Source of the DNA: Candidatus Aminicenantota bacterium
Lineage (GTDB): Bacteria; Acidobacteriota; Aminicenantia; Aminicenantales; Aminicenantaceae
Length of the DNA stretch: 36,169 nt
Direction of reading: 5' to 3'
Assembly (NCBI GenBank): GCA_016927475.1
Contig: JAFGMO010000092.1
Location: 1 to 36,169, forward strand
Shown: positions 6,740 to 14,689 of the stretch, in pieces
Layout: every line of letters begins with the position of its first letter
Position numbering within the stretch: position 1 is the first letter of the stretch
The notes under the pieces: model-generated
Databases searched by the model: none
Seen by the model: only the letters and a program-made list of their open reading frames with translations
What the model was told of the DNA's origin: nothing
Program-made: the position numbers and the translations under genes

Positions 6740-8737
6740 ATGAATTTAAATGAAAAAAAATATCATAATCGGTTCATTTTTTTTGCTTCAATTTTTCTTT
6801 TGTTTGTGATGTTTCCGGCTTTGGGTGATCAGTTCGTCCCTTCCCCAGTCGCGGGAGAAGACAAAGAACAAAAACTCGAGGCGCTGACGCCGGAACAAAC
6901 GCTCAAGATCAGGACGGTTAATGACCTTCAAATTTCACCTGAAGGAAAATTCATCGCCATGACGGTTTCCGAGCCAATAAAAGAATCCGATAGAGATGTG
7001 AATATCTGGCTTTATAACCTTAACGATAACACGTTTTTCTTATTTGCGGCTTCGGAAAAAAGGGATTTTTTTCCCCGCTGGGCTCCTGATGGGAAAAAGA
7101 TTGCTTTTCTTTCGAACCGTTCGGGGAAAACCCAGATACACGTTATTCCCATAGATGGAGGAGAAGCGGAGCAGTTCACAAACTTTAAGACAAACATTTC
7201 ATCATTCCAATGGTCACCCGGTGGTAAGCGGATCGTTTTTTTTGCCGGTGAGCCTGAAACGGAAGAAGAAAAAAAGAAAAAAGAGGAAAAAAATGATGCC
7301 CGGGTTGAGGACCGGGAAGACAAACCTTCAAGGTTGTGGATTTTTGATATAGATGGAAAAGACGTACGGCAGCTCACCAAAGGGGATTGGCGCATATCAT
7401 CATACGAATGGCTTCCGGACGGAGACCATTTGATTGTAAGTGCCACGGACAGCAAAAGACATGAGCTTCTGACAGACCGGCTTTACAGGATAAACCTAAA
7501 ATATGGCGGCCTGGAGGACGTTGCAGAACCAGCCCTTCCCTTCAGCCATGTAAGAATAGATCCCGGCGGAGAAAGAATCGCGTATCTGGGGACACCGGCC
7601 GATGGTCCGATTGCTCATGATTTGTTTGTTATGGATCTCGAAGAGAAAAAGCCTGTCAATAAAACAAGAAAGTCCCTCGACCGCCCCGTGAGGTCCTTTA
7701 AATGGGAAAAAAACGGAGACATCTTTTTTCAATGCGAAGACGGATTTAAAACCCGGTTGGGCCGGATCCATTCGAATGGACAATTGGAATATATACCGGC
7801 TTTTGAGGTCGACCCATCAGGTTCTTTTGCAATCGGACCGGATTACGTTGCTTATGTAGGTCAGACGGCTATTCACATGCCGGAGCTATGGATATCAAGA
7901 GAACCGGGAAAGGCGGAACAGGTCACACATTTGAATAAGGAATGGATGGGAATAGAGCTGATTAAACCGGAAATCGTTTCTTATACTAGCTTTGACGGGC
8001 GACAAATCGGAGCTGCTTTGTATAAGCCTGAATCCTTGAATACGGGATTTCGTGTTCCTCTTATTGTCCTTATCCATGGAGGACCCGCTGGAAGATGGTC
8101 GGATCGTTTTAATGCTTGGGCTCAACTCCTGGTCCGAAAAGGATTTGCTGTTCTTTTGCCGAATATTAGAGGATCGACCGGATATGGACAAGATTTTGTC
8201 GCTGCCAACCGCAGGGATTGGGGGGGAAGTGATTTCAGAGATGTTATGGCCGGGATTGATTACCTCATTTCTGAAGGGATCGCCGATCCGGAAAAACTGG
8301 GAATCGGTGGCTGGTCTTACGGGGGCTATATGGCTGCCTGGGCCGTCACACAAACGGACAGGTTCAAAGCCGCGGTCTCCGGCGCTCCGATGACCGACCT
8401 GGCCGGGGAATACGGCACGGAAGAGGCGGGAATCAATCCCTATGATACATGGTATATGGGAACACCATACGAAAACCTGGAACTTTTCCAGGATCGGTCT
8501 CCGGTGACTTATATCAAAAGAGTCAAAACACCGACCCTTCTCCTGTCAGGAGAAAAAGACGTTATCGATCCTATCGGACAAAGCCAACAATTTTACCGTG
8601 GATTAAAGAGATATGGAGTGGAGACGGAGTTCGTCATATATCCAAGGGAAGGACATGGCATCCGCGAAGAAAAGCATCGCATTGACCTTTTAAAACGAAT
8701 CATTGGTTGGTTTGAGAAACACATAATCATTAGTTAG
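6740..8737 (+). CDS. S9 family serine peptidase (acylaminoacyl-peptidase / dipeptidyl-peptidase type), exported
   Basis: The protein has 665 residues with an N-terminal signal sequence (hydrophobic residues about 12-30). Residues about 50-400 form a PD40/WD40-like beta-propeller ('QISPEGKFIAMTVSE', 'FPRWAPDGKKIAFLSNRSG', 'FQWSPGGKRIVFF'). A lysine/glutamate-rich insert near residue 180 (E-E-E-K-K-K-K-E-E-K) interrupts it. The C-terminal alpha/beta-hydrolase domain has the nucleophile in G-G-W-S-Y-G-G (Ser526), Asp607 in 'SGEKDVIDP' and His639 in 'REGHGIREE', the complete S9 triad. S9C enzymes cleave short or N-acylated peptides, here probably in the periplasm for peptide scavenging. SD AGGAG is 7 bases before the ATG. 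The ABC genes 45 bp downstream may be co-transcribed. Confidence 0.93.
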   Translation: MNLNEKKYHNRFIFFASIFLLFVMFPALGDQFVPSPVAGEDKEQKLEALTPEQTLKIRTVNDLQISPEGKFIAMTVSEPIKESDRDVNIWLYNLNDNTFFLFAASEKRDFFPRWAPDGKKIAFLSNRSGKTQIHVIPIDGGEAEQFTNFKTNISSFQWSPGGKRIVFFAGEPETEEEKKKKEEKNDARVEDREDKPSRLWIFDIDGKDVRQLTKGDWRISSYEWLPDGDHLIVSATDSKRHELLTDRLYRINLKYGGLEDVAEPALPFSHVRIDPGGERIAYLGTPADGPIAHDLFVMDLEEKKPVNKTRKSLDRPVRSFKWEKNGDIFFQCEDGFKTRLGRIHSNGQLEYIPAFEVDPSGSFAIGPDYVAYVGQTAIHMPELWISREPGKAEQVTHLNKEWMGIELIKPEIVSYTSFDGRQIGAALYKPESLNTGFRVPLIVLIHGGPAGRWSDRFNAWAQLLVRKGFAVLLPNIRGSTGYGQDFVAANRRDWGGSDFRDVMAGIDYLISEGIADPEKLGIGGWSYGGYMAAWAVTQTDRFKAAVSGAPMTDLAGEYGTEEAGINPYDTWYMGTPYENLELFQDRSPVTYIKRVKTPTLLLSGEKDVIDPIGQSQQFYRGLKRYGVETEFVIYPREGHGIREEKHRIDLLKRIIGWFEKHIIIS

Positions 8738-8782
8738 GATATCCGTGCTTTTACTCGCTTAAAGGAAAGAAAAGCGAATAAA

Positions 8783-10048
8783 GTGTCGAGTAGATACATA
8801 CATTCAGAAACTCCCGTAAACTCTTCCCTCTCGTTCCTTATTTTTCACCTCCATGTGGGGACGCGGGTGGCTCTTCTTGTTCTTTCTCCAATCCTGGCGG
8901 TTTTTTTTGGTCTGTATTATATTCTTCGTCCGGAATTTTTTCACGCGTTGTTTATTTCTCTGCTGCAAACCCATACGGTAGGCCTTTTTTCAGCCTTTTT
9001 TACCTTGGGAGCGGCACGGATGGCGTCCCAACGTGTTTGCCGCGGGATCGATGGATGGATCCGGCATTTTCCTGTTAACGGGAAAACCATCCGTCGATCG
9101 TCTCTTCTCTCCATTGTTTTGGCCCAGACGCCTTTGCTTTTTGTTTTGTTTTTTCTTGCTGTTTGTGTCGCAAAAGAAGCGGGATTTTCTTTCTGGATAT
9201 ATACAGCCGGTATTCCGTTCCTGGCATGGGCCTCTGCCTCGGCTGTTTTTCCAGGTATAGAAGGTGTTTTTTGGAAAATTGCCACCGCATTCAGCGGGAT
9301 ACTTGCGGCATCAGGGAATATTATGCTTTTTTTACCGGGATTGGTTTTACTAGCTGTAATGGAATTTCGGAGTTATTATCCCTACCAGCTGAAAAAAAAG
9401 AATAAAGGTTTTAGACAAAAGTCCCCTGTTTTTTTTCGTTGGTCTGTATTTTGGAGAGCTGTCGGATTGCGAATATTTCTAGCCTGGCTTCCGGCTGTGA
9501 TTTTTATAGCTGCGGGTTTCTTTTTCGTGAGGAACAATTCTCCTAGTCCGGATACGGAGAGACGCTTTTTTTCCGCCTGCATCTGTTTAGGCATGGCAGC
9601 GGGATTGGCCATCGGTGCCCGGATTCTGGCTTTGCGCCGTCCTCCCTGGCCATGGGAACGTTCTTTTCCTGTTTCATCCTCAAAAAAAATTATCTATGAT
9701 GGATTTTTACTGGGGATTTGCGGATTTCCCTCTCTGTTGACCGGGACTCTCATAAATTTTAAGAGTGTTTGGCCTGTAGCGGTTGTTTTCCCCTTTTTTT
9801 GTCTGTTTGCAGCATGGGCGGTTCGTACGGGAGTGTCCCGGAAAACGGGGGCTCTTGGACCGGTAATGCATGCAGGGCTTCCGGTGTCTTTGTTGATGGC
9901 TCTTTTGCCTATGGCAAGCATGTTATTTATTCTGGGAATTCCTGTTGTTCTCAAGGCGGCTGGGAGAGCGGAAAAACAGCAAAAAGTAAGCCGCTGGATG
10001 GAAAGGCATTATCTTGCTGCGGGAGATTCAATGTCATGGAAAAAATGA
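8783..10048 (+). CDS. Polytopic membrane protein, probable ABC transporter permease
   Basis: The protein has 421 residues with about ten predicted hydrophobic segments spread over the length and basic loops between them ('YYPYQLKKKNKGFRQK', 'RILALRRPPWPW'). No family motif is recognised. The permease call rests on context: the stop codon overlaps the start of an ABC ATPase gene by 13 bp, the usual arrangement of two-component ABC-2-like exporters. The start is GTG at 8783; the only SD-like sequence (AAGGAAAG at 8762-8769) is about 13 bases upstream and lies in the loop of a TCGCTT/AAGCGA hairpin (8755-8777), so the start is uncertain. The substrate cannot be inferred. Confidence 0.7.
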   Translation: MSSRYIHSETPVNSSLSFLIFHLHVGTRVALLVLSPILAVFFGLYYILRPEFFHALFISLLQTHTVGLFSAFFTLGAARMASQRVCRGIDGWIRHFPVNGKTIRRSSLLSIVLAQTPLLFVLFFLAVCVAKEAGFSFWIYTAGIPFLAWASASAVFPGIEGVFWKIATAFSGILAASGNIMLFLPGLVLLAVMEFRSYYPYQLKKKNKGFRQKSPVFFRWSVFWRAVGLRIFLAWLPAVIFIAAGFFFVRNNSPSPDTERRFFSACICLGMAAGLAIGARILALRRPPWPWERSFPVSSSKKIIYDGFLLGICGFPSLLTGTLINFKSVWPVAVVFPFFCLFAAWAVRTGVSRKTGALGPVMHAGLPVSLLMALLPMASMLFILGIPVVLKAAGRAEKQQKVSRWMERHYLAAGDSMSWKK

Positions 10049-10773
10049 AGATTGTATTCAATGGAGTGAATTTCTCATATCTACCAGGTGTACCTATCCT
10101 TGAAGATGTTAACCTTGAGTTGGAAAATGGATTAACTCTTCTTCTCGGTCCGAATGGAACGGGAAAAAGTACATTTTTAAAAATGGCAGCGGGAATAGAG
10201 ATGTGCGAAAAGGGTAAGATTCTGATCAATGGATACGATTTATGGAAAGAAGAAGTCCTTTCACGGAGGAATTTGGTTTATGTTCCGGAACAGCCGGATC
10301 TGACTCCATATGCCACAGTCAAGGAGATTTTAGATCTCGTTTGCCGTGTTAGAAATGAAAAATTGGAAAAAGCAAAGGAGATGGTAAAACGATCCGGCCT
10401 GGAGGGGTTGGAAAGGCGGACGGTCCGCGAGCTTTCTATGGGCCAAAGGCGAAGAGCCGTATTTGCCGCGGCATGGATAGGAAACTCCCACATTATTCTT
10501 TTGGATGAGCCCATGGAGGGCTTGGACCGAAGGATTCAAACCACTATTCTCGAGTGGATTCAAAAAAAAATACAGATGGGAGCACTGGGTGTTATCGTAT
10601 CCCATGATGTTTCTCCATATGTTTCATTAACCAGCCAGGGTTTGACCATTGTCCGCGGAAAAATGTTACATTTTAAAAACCTTCCTCCCGACAATAAGCA
10701 AAAGAAACGTTTTCTTGAGAAATTGGCTGAAGGAAGGGTAGGGAATGAGGGAAGTATCATAGAAAAAATATAG
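10036..10773 (+). CDS. ABC transporter ATP-binding protein
   Basis: The protein has 245 residues from the ATG at 10036; the reading frame stays open further upstream but only inside the permease gene. A start at 10045 (ATGA overlap with the permease stop) is also possible; GGGAG at 10021-10025 favours 10036. Walker A is G-P-N-G-T-G-K-S-T, the Q-loop region is 'VYVPEQPDL', the signature is degenerate (L-S-M-G-Q in place of LSGGQ), Walker B is 'HIILLDEP', the D-loop is 'MEGLD' and the switch His is in 'VIVSHD'. It is an ABC-2-type ATPase of the CcmA/NatA class by length and motifs, energising the membrane protein just upstream. The direction is probably export. Confidence 0.9.
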   Translation: MEKMKIVFNGVNFSYLPGVPILEDVNLELENGLTLLLGPNGTGKSTFLKMAAGIEMCEKGKILINGYDLWKEEVLSRRNLVYVPEQPDLTPYATVKEILDLVCRVRNEKLEKAKEMVKRSGLEGLERRTVRELSMGQRRRAVFAAAWIGNSHIILLDEPMEGLDRRIQTTILEWIQKKIQMGALGVIVSHDVSPYVSLTSQGLTIVRGKMLHFKNLPPDNKQKKRFLEKLAEGRVGNEGSIIEKI

Positions 10774-10818
10774 AGAAATGGATTAGCCTGGTTCTTTAAA
10801 AAAACAGCCTTTTATATT

Positions 10819-10905
10819 GTTGCATAATAATATAAAATATTGACGTTTTATATGGGAATAATTAATCTATGCATTAAGAAATAAATATTTTATAAAGTTG
10901 CATAA
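10819..10905. repeat. Pair of GTTGCATAA direct repeats in an AT-rich leader
   Basis: GTTGCATAA occurs at 10819-10827 and 10897-10905 in similar TATA-rich contexts (TATATT and TATAAA before each), 78 bp apart, upstream of the HEAT-repeat gene. A TTGACG at 10840-10845 between them lacks a good -10 at normal spacing. The pair could be a regulator site or chance in AT-rich DNA. Confidence 0.3.
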
Positions 10906-10935
10906 AAAGGTAAATTCTTCAAGGGGAGCTAGGGT

Positions 10936-12546
10936 ATGAGCTTTTTTGACAAACTGGACATTGAAAAGCTGAAAGAGAAAAATGATATATATGGTTTAAT
11001 AGAAGTTTTCAGTTATTCCAGCGAGAAGGATCTCCAGGAAGAAGCAAAAAAAGCCCTGATATCAATCGGAGAACCGGCTATAAAACCTTTAATATGGGCC
11101 TTAGCCGACGAAAATGGATGGGTTAAGACCTATTCAAGCAATACCCTAATAGAAATAGGTGCTCCTGCCGTTGATCTGCTCATAGTTGCCCTTCAGGGAA
11201 GTAATATTGAAATCCGAAGGCAGACTGCTTCGGTTTTAGGGGGAATAAAGGACAAGCGGGCTATCGAACCACTTACCCAGGCTTTATTCGAAGAAGATGA
11301 CGAATTCCTGCGGGCTTGCGCCGCCAGGGCATTAGGAGAGATTCAGGACAAGGATGCTATCGAATATCTTAAAAAGGCGGCGGCTGAAGATAAAACCAAA
11401 CATGTTCGAGAAGAGGCAATAAATTCACTGAAAAAATTCAATATTCAATTTTCCCAGGTTGCAAGTCCGGATGATAAGATAATGACTAAAATAGACACGG
11501 AAGAGTCTGGAGAAATACCGGAGGAACTCATTCCTTCTGAAAAGGGAGAAGAGCAGCAGACTCGCAACAAGACTTGGGAGGAAGAAAACGATCATTTTGT
11601 CAAAGAAGTGTCGCGAATGCTGGAAAAAATTGAGGAGGAACAAGAACTGGATCTAAGCGAGAAGCTTAGCGGATTGACCAAAGAAAAACAAATGGCGGAG
11701 GATGAAAAGTCTTACATCAAAATAGGATCTGCCTTGAAAGAACCTTTTATTGAAGCGATTGAAGGTGGTGACGAATATGTGATGAAAGAAGTTTCCGACA
11801 TGATTCAAAGTCTTGACCGGAACAACACCATCATTCTTGAAGATAAACTTTCCGAAGAAGAGGCTTTCAAAGCTCCCAAGGAAGAACCGAAAAAGATTAG
11901 TGGTGATACATCATCTGTTGAAGCCATGGTTCGCAAAATGACGGATGAGGATAAAGAGGTCCGCAAAAGAGCGATCCTTGGATTGGAGAAAGTACGAGAC
12001 CCGAGAGCTGTCGATGCTTTAATAAAAGCCTTGGAAGATACGGACAGAGAGATTCAAATCTCTGCGGCCATAGCACTGGGGGAACAAAAAGACCTGCAAG
12101 CGATTGAACCTCTTGTCGAATTGTATTTCAAAGTAAATGATTCCGATTATTATAACATTCCGATAAAATACAAGGGACGAAATATATGGACTATTTGCGA
12201 AGCCTTTAAGAAAAAACAATACGAAGTTGAAAAGGCTATTAAAAAGATAGGCGGACCGGAAGCCCTCCAATTCATTGCCAAATACAAACCTCAAAACAAA
12301 ATAGAAGCTTATGAGAATGCAAAGATCTGGTGGTATAGAACAGGGAAGTCTCAGGCTTCATGCGCCTGGTGCAAGGTAACGATCAGAAGCGGATGTGGGT
12401 ATCTTGTTGAATCAAAAAAACAGAAACATTCAGAAGAAGATGATGATGAACTTCTGAAAATTATCGAAGATAAGCCCGAACTTATTTGTGAAAATTGTTA
12501 TAACAACAATCTTGATGCCGTGCCATACCGAAAAGAAAACATTTGA
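10936..12546 (+). CDS. HEAT-repeat (PBS-lyase type) protein with acidic linker and Cys-rich C-terminus
   Basis: The protein has 536 residues and no signal peptide. HEAT/PBS-lyase repeats fill residues about 25-170 ('EAKKALISIGEPAIKPLIWAL', 'RRQTASVLGGIKDKRAIEPL', 'RACAARALGEIQDKDAIEYL') and resume at about 325-420 ('VRKRAILGLEKVRDPRAVDAL', 'IQISAAIALGEQKDLQAIEPL'). Between them lies a Glu/Lys-rich, probably helical linker. The tail holds five cysteines in a zinc-ribbon-like layout: C476-x2-C479, C487, then C518-x2-C521. HEAT arrays are protein-interaction scaffolds; the function here is unknown. An SD AAGGGGAG lies about 8 bases before the ATG. The next gene, a membrane-anchored unknown, may be linked. 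Confidence 0.8.
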   Translation: MSFFDKLDIEKLKEKNDIYGLIEVFSYSSEKDLQEEAKKALISIGEPAIKPLIWALADENGWVKTYSSNTLIEIGAPAVDLLIVALQGSNIEIRRQTASVLGGIKDKRAIEPLTQALFEEDDEFLRACAARALGEIQDKDAIEYLKKAAAEDKTKHVREEAINSLKKFNIQFSQVASPDDKIMTKIDTEESGEIPEELIPSEKGEEQQTRNKTWEEENDHFVKEVSRMLEKIEEEQELDLSEKLSGLTKEKQMAEDEKSYIKIGSALKEPFIEAIEGGDEYVMKEVSDMIQSLDRNNTIILEDKLSEEEAFKAPKEEPKKISGDTSSVEAMVRKMTDEDKEVRKRAILGLEKVRDPRAVDALIKALEDTDREIQISAAIALGEQKDLQAIEPLVELYFKVNDSDYYNIPIKYKGRNIWTICEAFKKKQYEVEKAIKKIGGPEALQFIAKYKPQNKIEAYENAKIWWYRTGKSQASCAWCKVTIRSGCGYLVESKKQKHSEEDDDELLKIIEDKPELICENCYNNNLDAVPYRKENI

Positions 12547-12654
12547 TGGGAGTATTATATCATTGTAGCTGATAATTATTGTTGACTTCTTTATAAATTA
12601 TTGAAAAAATGCAAACCATCAGTTCCGAATGTGTTTTTTCGGGGAGAAATAAGA

Positions 12655-13230
12655 ATGTCAGACTTAATTGATTGGATCATCGGCATGGAAGCCCATGAGT
12701 TGATCCTTTGGCTTCTTGTGATCGCATTGCTTATCTGGGAATTTATTATCAAAAGGAAAAGCAGGATCAGCAGCGAACGTGAAATAAGTGAACTCAAATC
12801 CGAACTGATGAAACTTGGGTTCGATACGGAAATCTCAAAAAAAGATCTTAAAGAAGAGATACGTGACCTCTATCAAAAATATAGCCTTACCGAACAGGAA
12901 ATTGAAAAGATAAAGCAGAGAACATTCGAAGGTACGTCAATGGGAAAATACCTGCAACCCACATCCGGAGCTAGACTCGAGGTCAACAACCGTCACATCT
13001 TCGTTCTTAAACTTTTAGAAAACAGCGATGACAAACGTGCCCTGGCTGATTTTATTCTTGCATATTACCAGGATGTCTTTGAGGACAAGGATAAATCACT
13101 TTATCTGGAAATCATCAAACAGCTTTTGGATCATGAAATGATCGAATTCTTATCCATTAACCAGAAGCGGTATTTAAAAATTTCGCAAAAAGGACATGAT
13201 TTTCTTAAAACCGTTGAGAGCCTCGATTAA
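12655..13230 (+). CDS. Membrane-anchored protein of unknown function with winged-helix-like C-terminus
   Basis: The protein has 191 residues from the ATG at 12655, which has GGGGAG about 8 bases upstream; an in-frame TTG at 12601 lies before that SD and is unlikely. One transmembrane helix (residues about 13-30, 'LILWLLVIALLIWEFII') follows a short acidic N-terminus. A charged probable coiled coil (about 35-88) comes next, and then a compact alpha/beta segment (about 115-190, 'HIFVLKLLENSDDKRALADFILA...LKISQKGHDFL') whose helix order and terminal hairpin resemble a winged helix. I do not recognise the family. Confidence 0.6.
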   Translation: MSDLIDWIIGMEAHELILWLLVIALLIWEFIIKRKSRISSEREISELKSELMKLGFDTEISKKDLKEEIRDLYQKYSLTEQEIEKIKQRTFEGTSMGKYLQPTSGARLEVNNRHIFVLKLLENSDDKRALADFILAYYQDVFEDKDKSLYLEIIKQLLDHEMIEFLSINQKRYLKISQKGHDFLKTVESLD

Positions 13231-13343
13231 AAAAGAGAAAAATTTTTCCCAGCCTTATGAGCACTTTTGTAATGTCCTCATCTGTGTAATATAAAAGTTA
13301 TATTTTGAATGGCGAATTTATGAAATACAAACCTGTGAATTAA

Positions 13344-13442
13344 CGAGTCTAGGTTGCCGTAGATGTGAGGCGTCGATGGACGAAGCAGTGCTCGTTCACC
13401 GCGAGTCCATCGCAACGAAGCAGATGCGGTGAGATAGACTCG
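13344..13442. other. Intergenic structured element with nested inverted repeats and possible pseudoknot
   Basis: This is a relatively GC-rich ~99-bp block inside an AT-rich 370-bp gene-free gap. Outer arms CGAGTCTA (13344-13351) and TAGACTCG (13435-13442) are perfect 8-bp complements. Inside, CGATGGAC (13374-13381) pairs with GTCCATCG (13405-13412). GTTGC (13353-13357) can pair with GCAAC (13412-13416). TCACCGC (13396-13402), in the loop of the inner hairpin, complements GCGGTGA (13426-13432), which would make an H-type pseudoknot. GAAGCAG occurs twice (13382-13388, 13418-13424). It could be a structured RNA or a member of a dispersed palindromic repeat family; one copy cannot decide. The remainder of 13231-13600 shows only AT-rich DNA, a T7 run at 13464-13470 and ATGTTATTGA twice (13475, 13488). 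Confidence 0.6.
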
Positions 13443-13600
13443 CCCGAAGGGTAAATTTGGCCGTTTTTTTGAAAATGTTATTGAAAGATGTTATTGATAA
13501 ATGGTTGCCTCATAATTTAATAAAGATGAATTTACATCAAAATAAATATCTATGTAACGGTTAAATTTATTAATTACTGGTTTGATAAAGGAGGTACTTA

Positions 13601-13855
13601 ATGTCTGAAAAATCCCGTCTTTCTGCTCTTCTTTTTTGCATTTATTTCGGAGTATTCGGTGGACACCGGTTCTATGTCGGAAAGGTTGGAACGGGAATCG
13701 TATGGCTTCTGACATTCGGAGTTTTGGGAATAGGATTCCTGGTTGATCTGATCACGATCATATCCGGTTCTTTTTACGACAGTAACAACAAACCGGTATT
13801 AGCCTGGTTAAGGGCCAGCGATTCGGAAGGTAATGTGACTCGGTACTATACATAA
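13601..13855 (+). CDS. TM2 domain protein
   Basis: The 84-residue small membrane protein has a TM2 domain over residues about 5-55. The first helix ends with the family hallmark 'GVFGGHRFYVGKVGTGIVWLLTFG', and the second helix is 'LGIGFLVDLITII', with the conserved Asp. The C-terminal ~28 residues are polar. TM2 proteins are short two-helix membrane proteins of unknown biochemical role. An excellent SD AAGGAGG lies about 7 bases before the ATG. It is transcribed alone, after the structured intergenic element, and converges on the beta-barrel gene. Confidence 0.88.
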   Translation: MSEKSRLSALLFCIYFGVFGGHRFYVGKVGTGIVWLLTFGVLGIGFLVDLITIISGSFYDSNNKPVLAWLRASDSEGNVTRYYT

Positions 13856-13935
13856 ATTAACACAAAGAACTGCCTCCATTATTCATGATTTGAGGGACTA
13901 ATCCGATAAAATTTTGAAGCTGCGGGCAACGGCGG

Positions 13936-14532
13936 CTATGATTTGATCCCCATATAGAATATCAAGGTTCTGCTTTTCAGAGCCTTAATATTGAGGAATC
14001 CTCCCTCAAGATTTGACATTCCGTTGGAATAGCGGATTTCTAAAAAAAGGAAAAGGTGTTCTTTAAACTTCCATTCCAGTCCGGCTCCTACGGCAATCCC
14101 CCAACCGAAAAGGTTGGTGCTGCTTTTGATATCTTCGGTTTCATCTTGTTTGAGATTCCTTTTATGGGACAGACCGTACTGGATTTCGGCTCCTCCCAAG
14201 AGGTAGGGGGATGTATGGAAAAAAGGTTTCCATTTCAAAAGAAATGGGGCGGATGCGGCTTGATATCGGTAAAAAACATCTCCCTCTTCAGATTCGAGGC
14301 GGCTGCCTTTTTGGATGACAGTCAGGTCAAATTCCAACCATAAAAAATCGAAGATACGGTGCTCAAAACCGATACCTCCAGTAAGTCCCCACCTTGTATG
14401 GCCCCAGATATCTTCAGCGTCATCCTGATAAAGCTGGTACCGGGAAAAATCGATTCCCGCTAGGATCTTGAATTCTCCATAGAGGGGAATGACGGTCATA
14501 ACAACAAGGAACAAAATTATGTATCTTTTCAT
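13936..14532 (-). CDS. Outer-membrane beta-barrel protein (small porin-like family)
   Basis: The protein has 198 residues with a signal peptide (residues about 1-19, ending near 'LYG-EF'). The mature part alternates polar and aromatic/hydrophobic residues in strands of 8-12 residues with Gly-rich turns ('GLTGGIGFEHRIFDFLWLEFDLTVIQKGS', 'YLLGGAEIQYGLS', 'GWGIAVGAGLEWKFKEHLFLFLEIRYSNG'), about eight strands. This fits the OMP_b-brl/PorT-like group. The last residues 'LIFYMGIKS' lack a terminal aromatic but keep aromatic residues near the end. SD AAAGGAAC precedes the ATG. The role is unknown. Confidence 0.75.
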   Translation of the reverse strand: MKRYIILFLVVMTVIPLYGEFKILAGIDFSRYQLYQDDAEDIWGHTRWGLTGGIGFEHRIFDFLWLEFDLTVIQKGSRLESEEGDVFYRYQAASAPFLLKWKPFFHTSPYLLGGAEIQYGLSHKRNLKQDETEDIKSSTNLFGWGIAVGAGLEWKFKEHLFLFLEIRYSNGMSNLEGGFLNIKALKSRTLIFYMGIKS

Positions 14533-14689
14533 AGCCTGTTTGTTCCTTTATAATCATATAAATTTTAAAGGATGTAAAGGCCTGGTCCAAAGGGGGAATG
14601 TAGCCCGGAAAAAGACCATTCTTTGAAAAAAAAAGCAGAAAACGTACTGTTTGAATAAAAACATTTTTTTATATATATTTTTCTCTACC

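Noticed and set aside
9769..10035. Upstream extension of the ABC ATPase reading frame to 9769
   Set aside because: The added 89 residues have no ABC similarity and lie wholly within the permease gene; ATPase homology begins right after 10036.
12582..12587. TTGACT as promoter for the membrane-anchored unknown gene
   Set aside because: No -10 resembling TATAAT at normal spacing.
13532..13557. TTACAT ... ATGTAA inverted repeat before the TM2 gene
   Set aside because: Six-base arms 14 bp apart in AT-rich DNA are expected by chance; no promoter could be placed with it.
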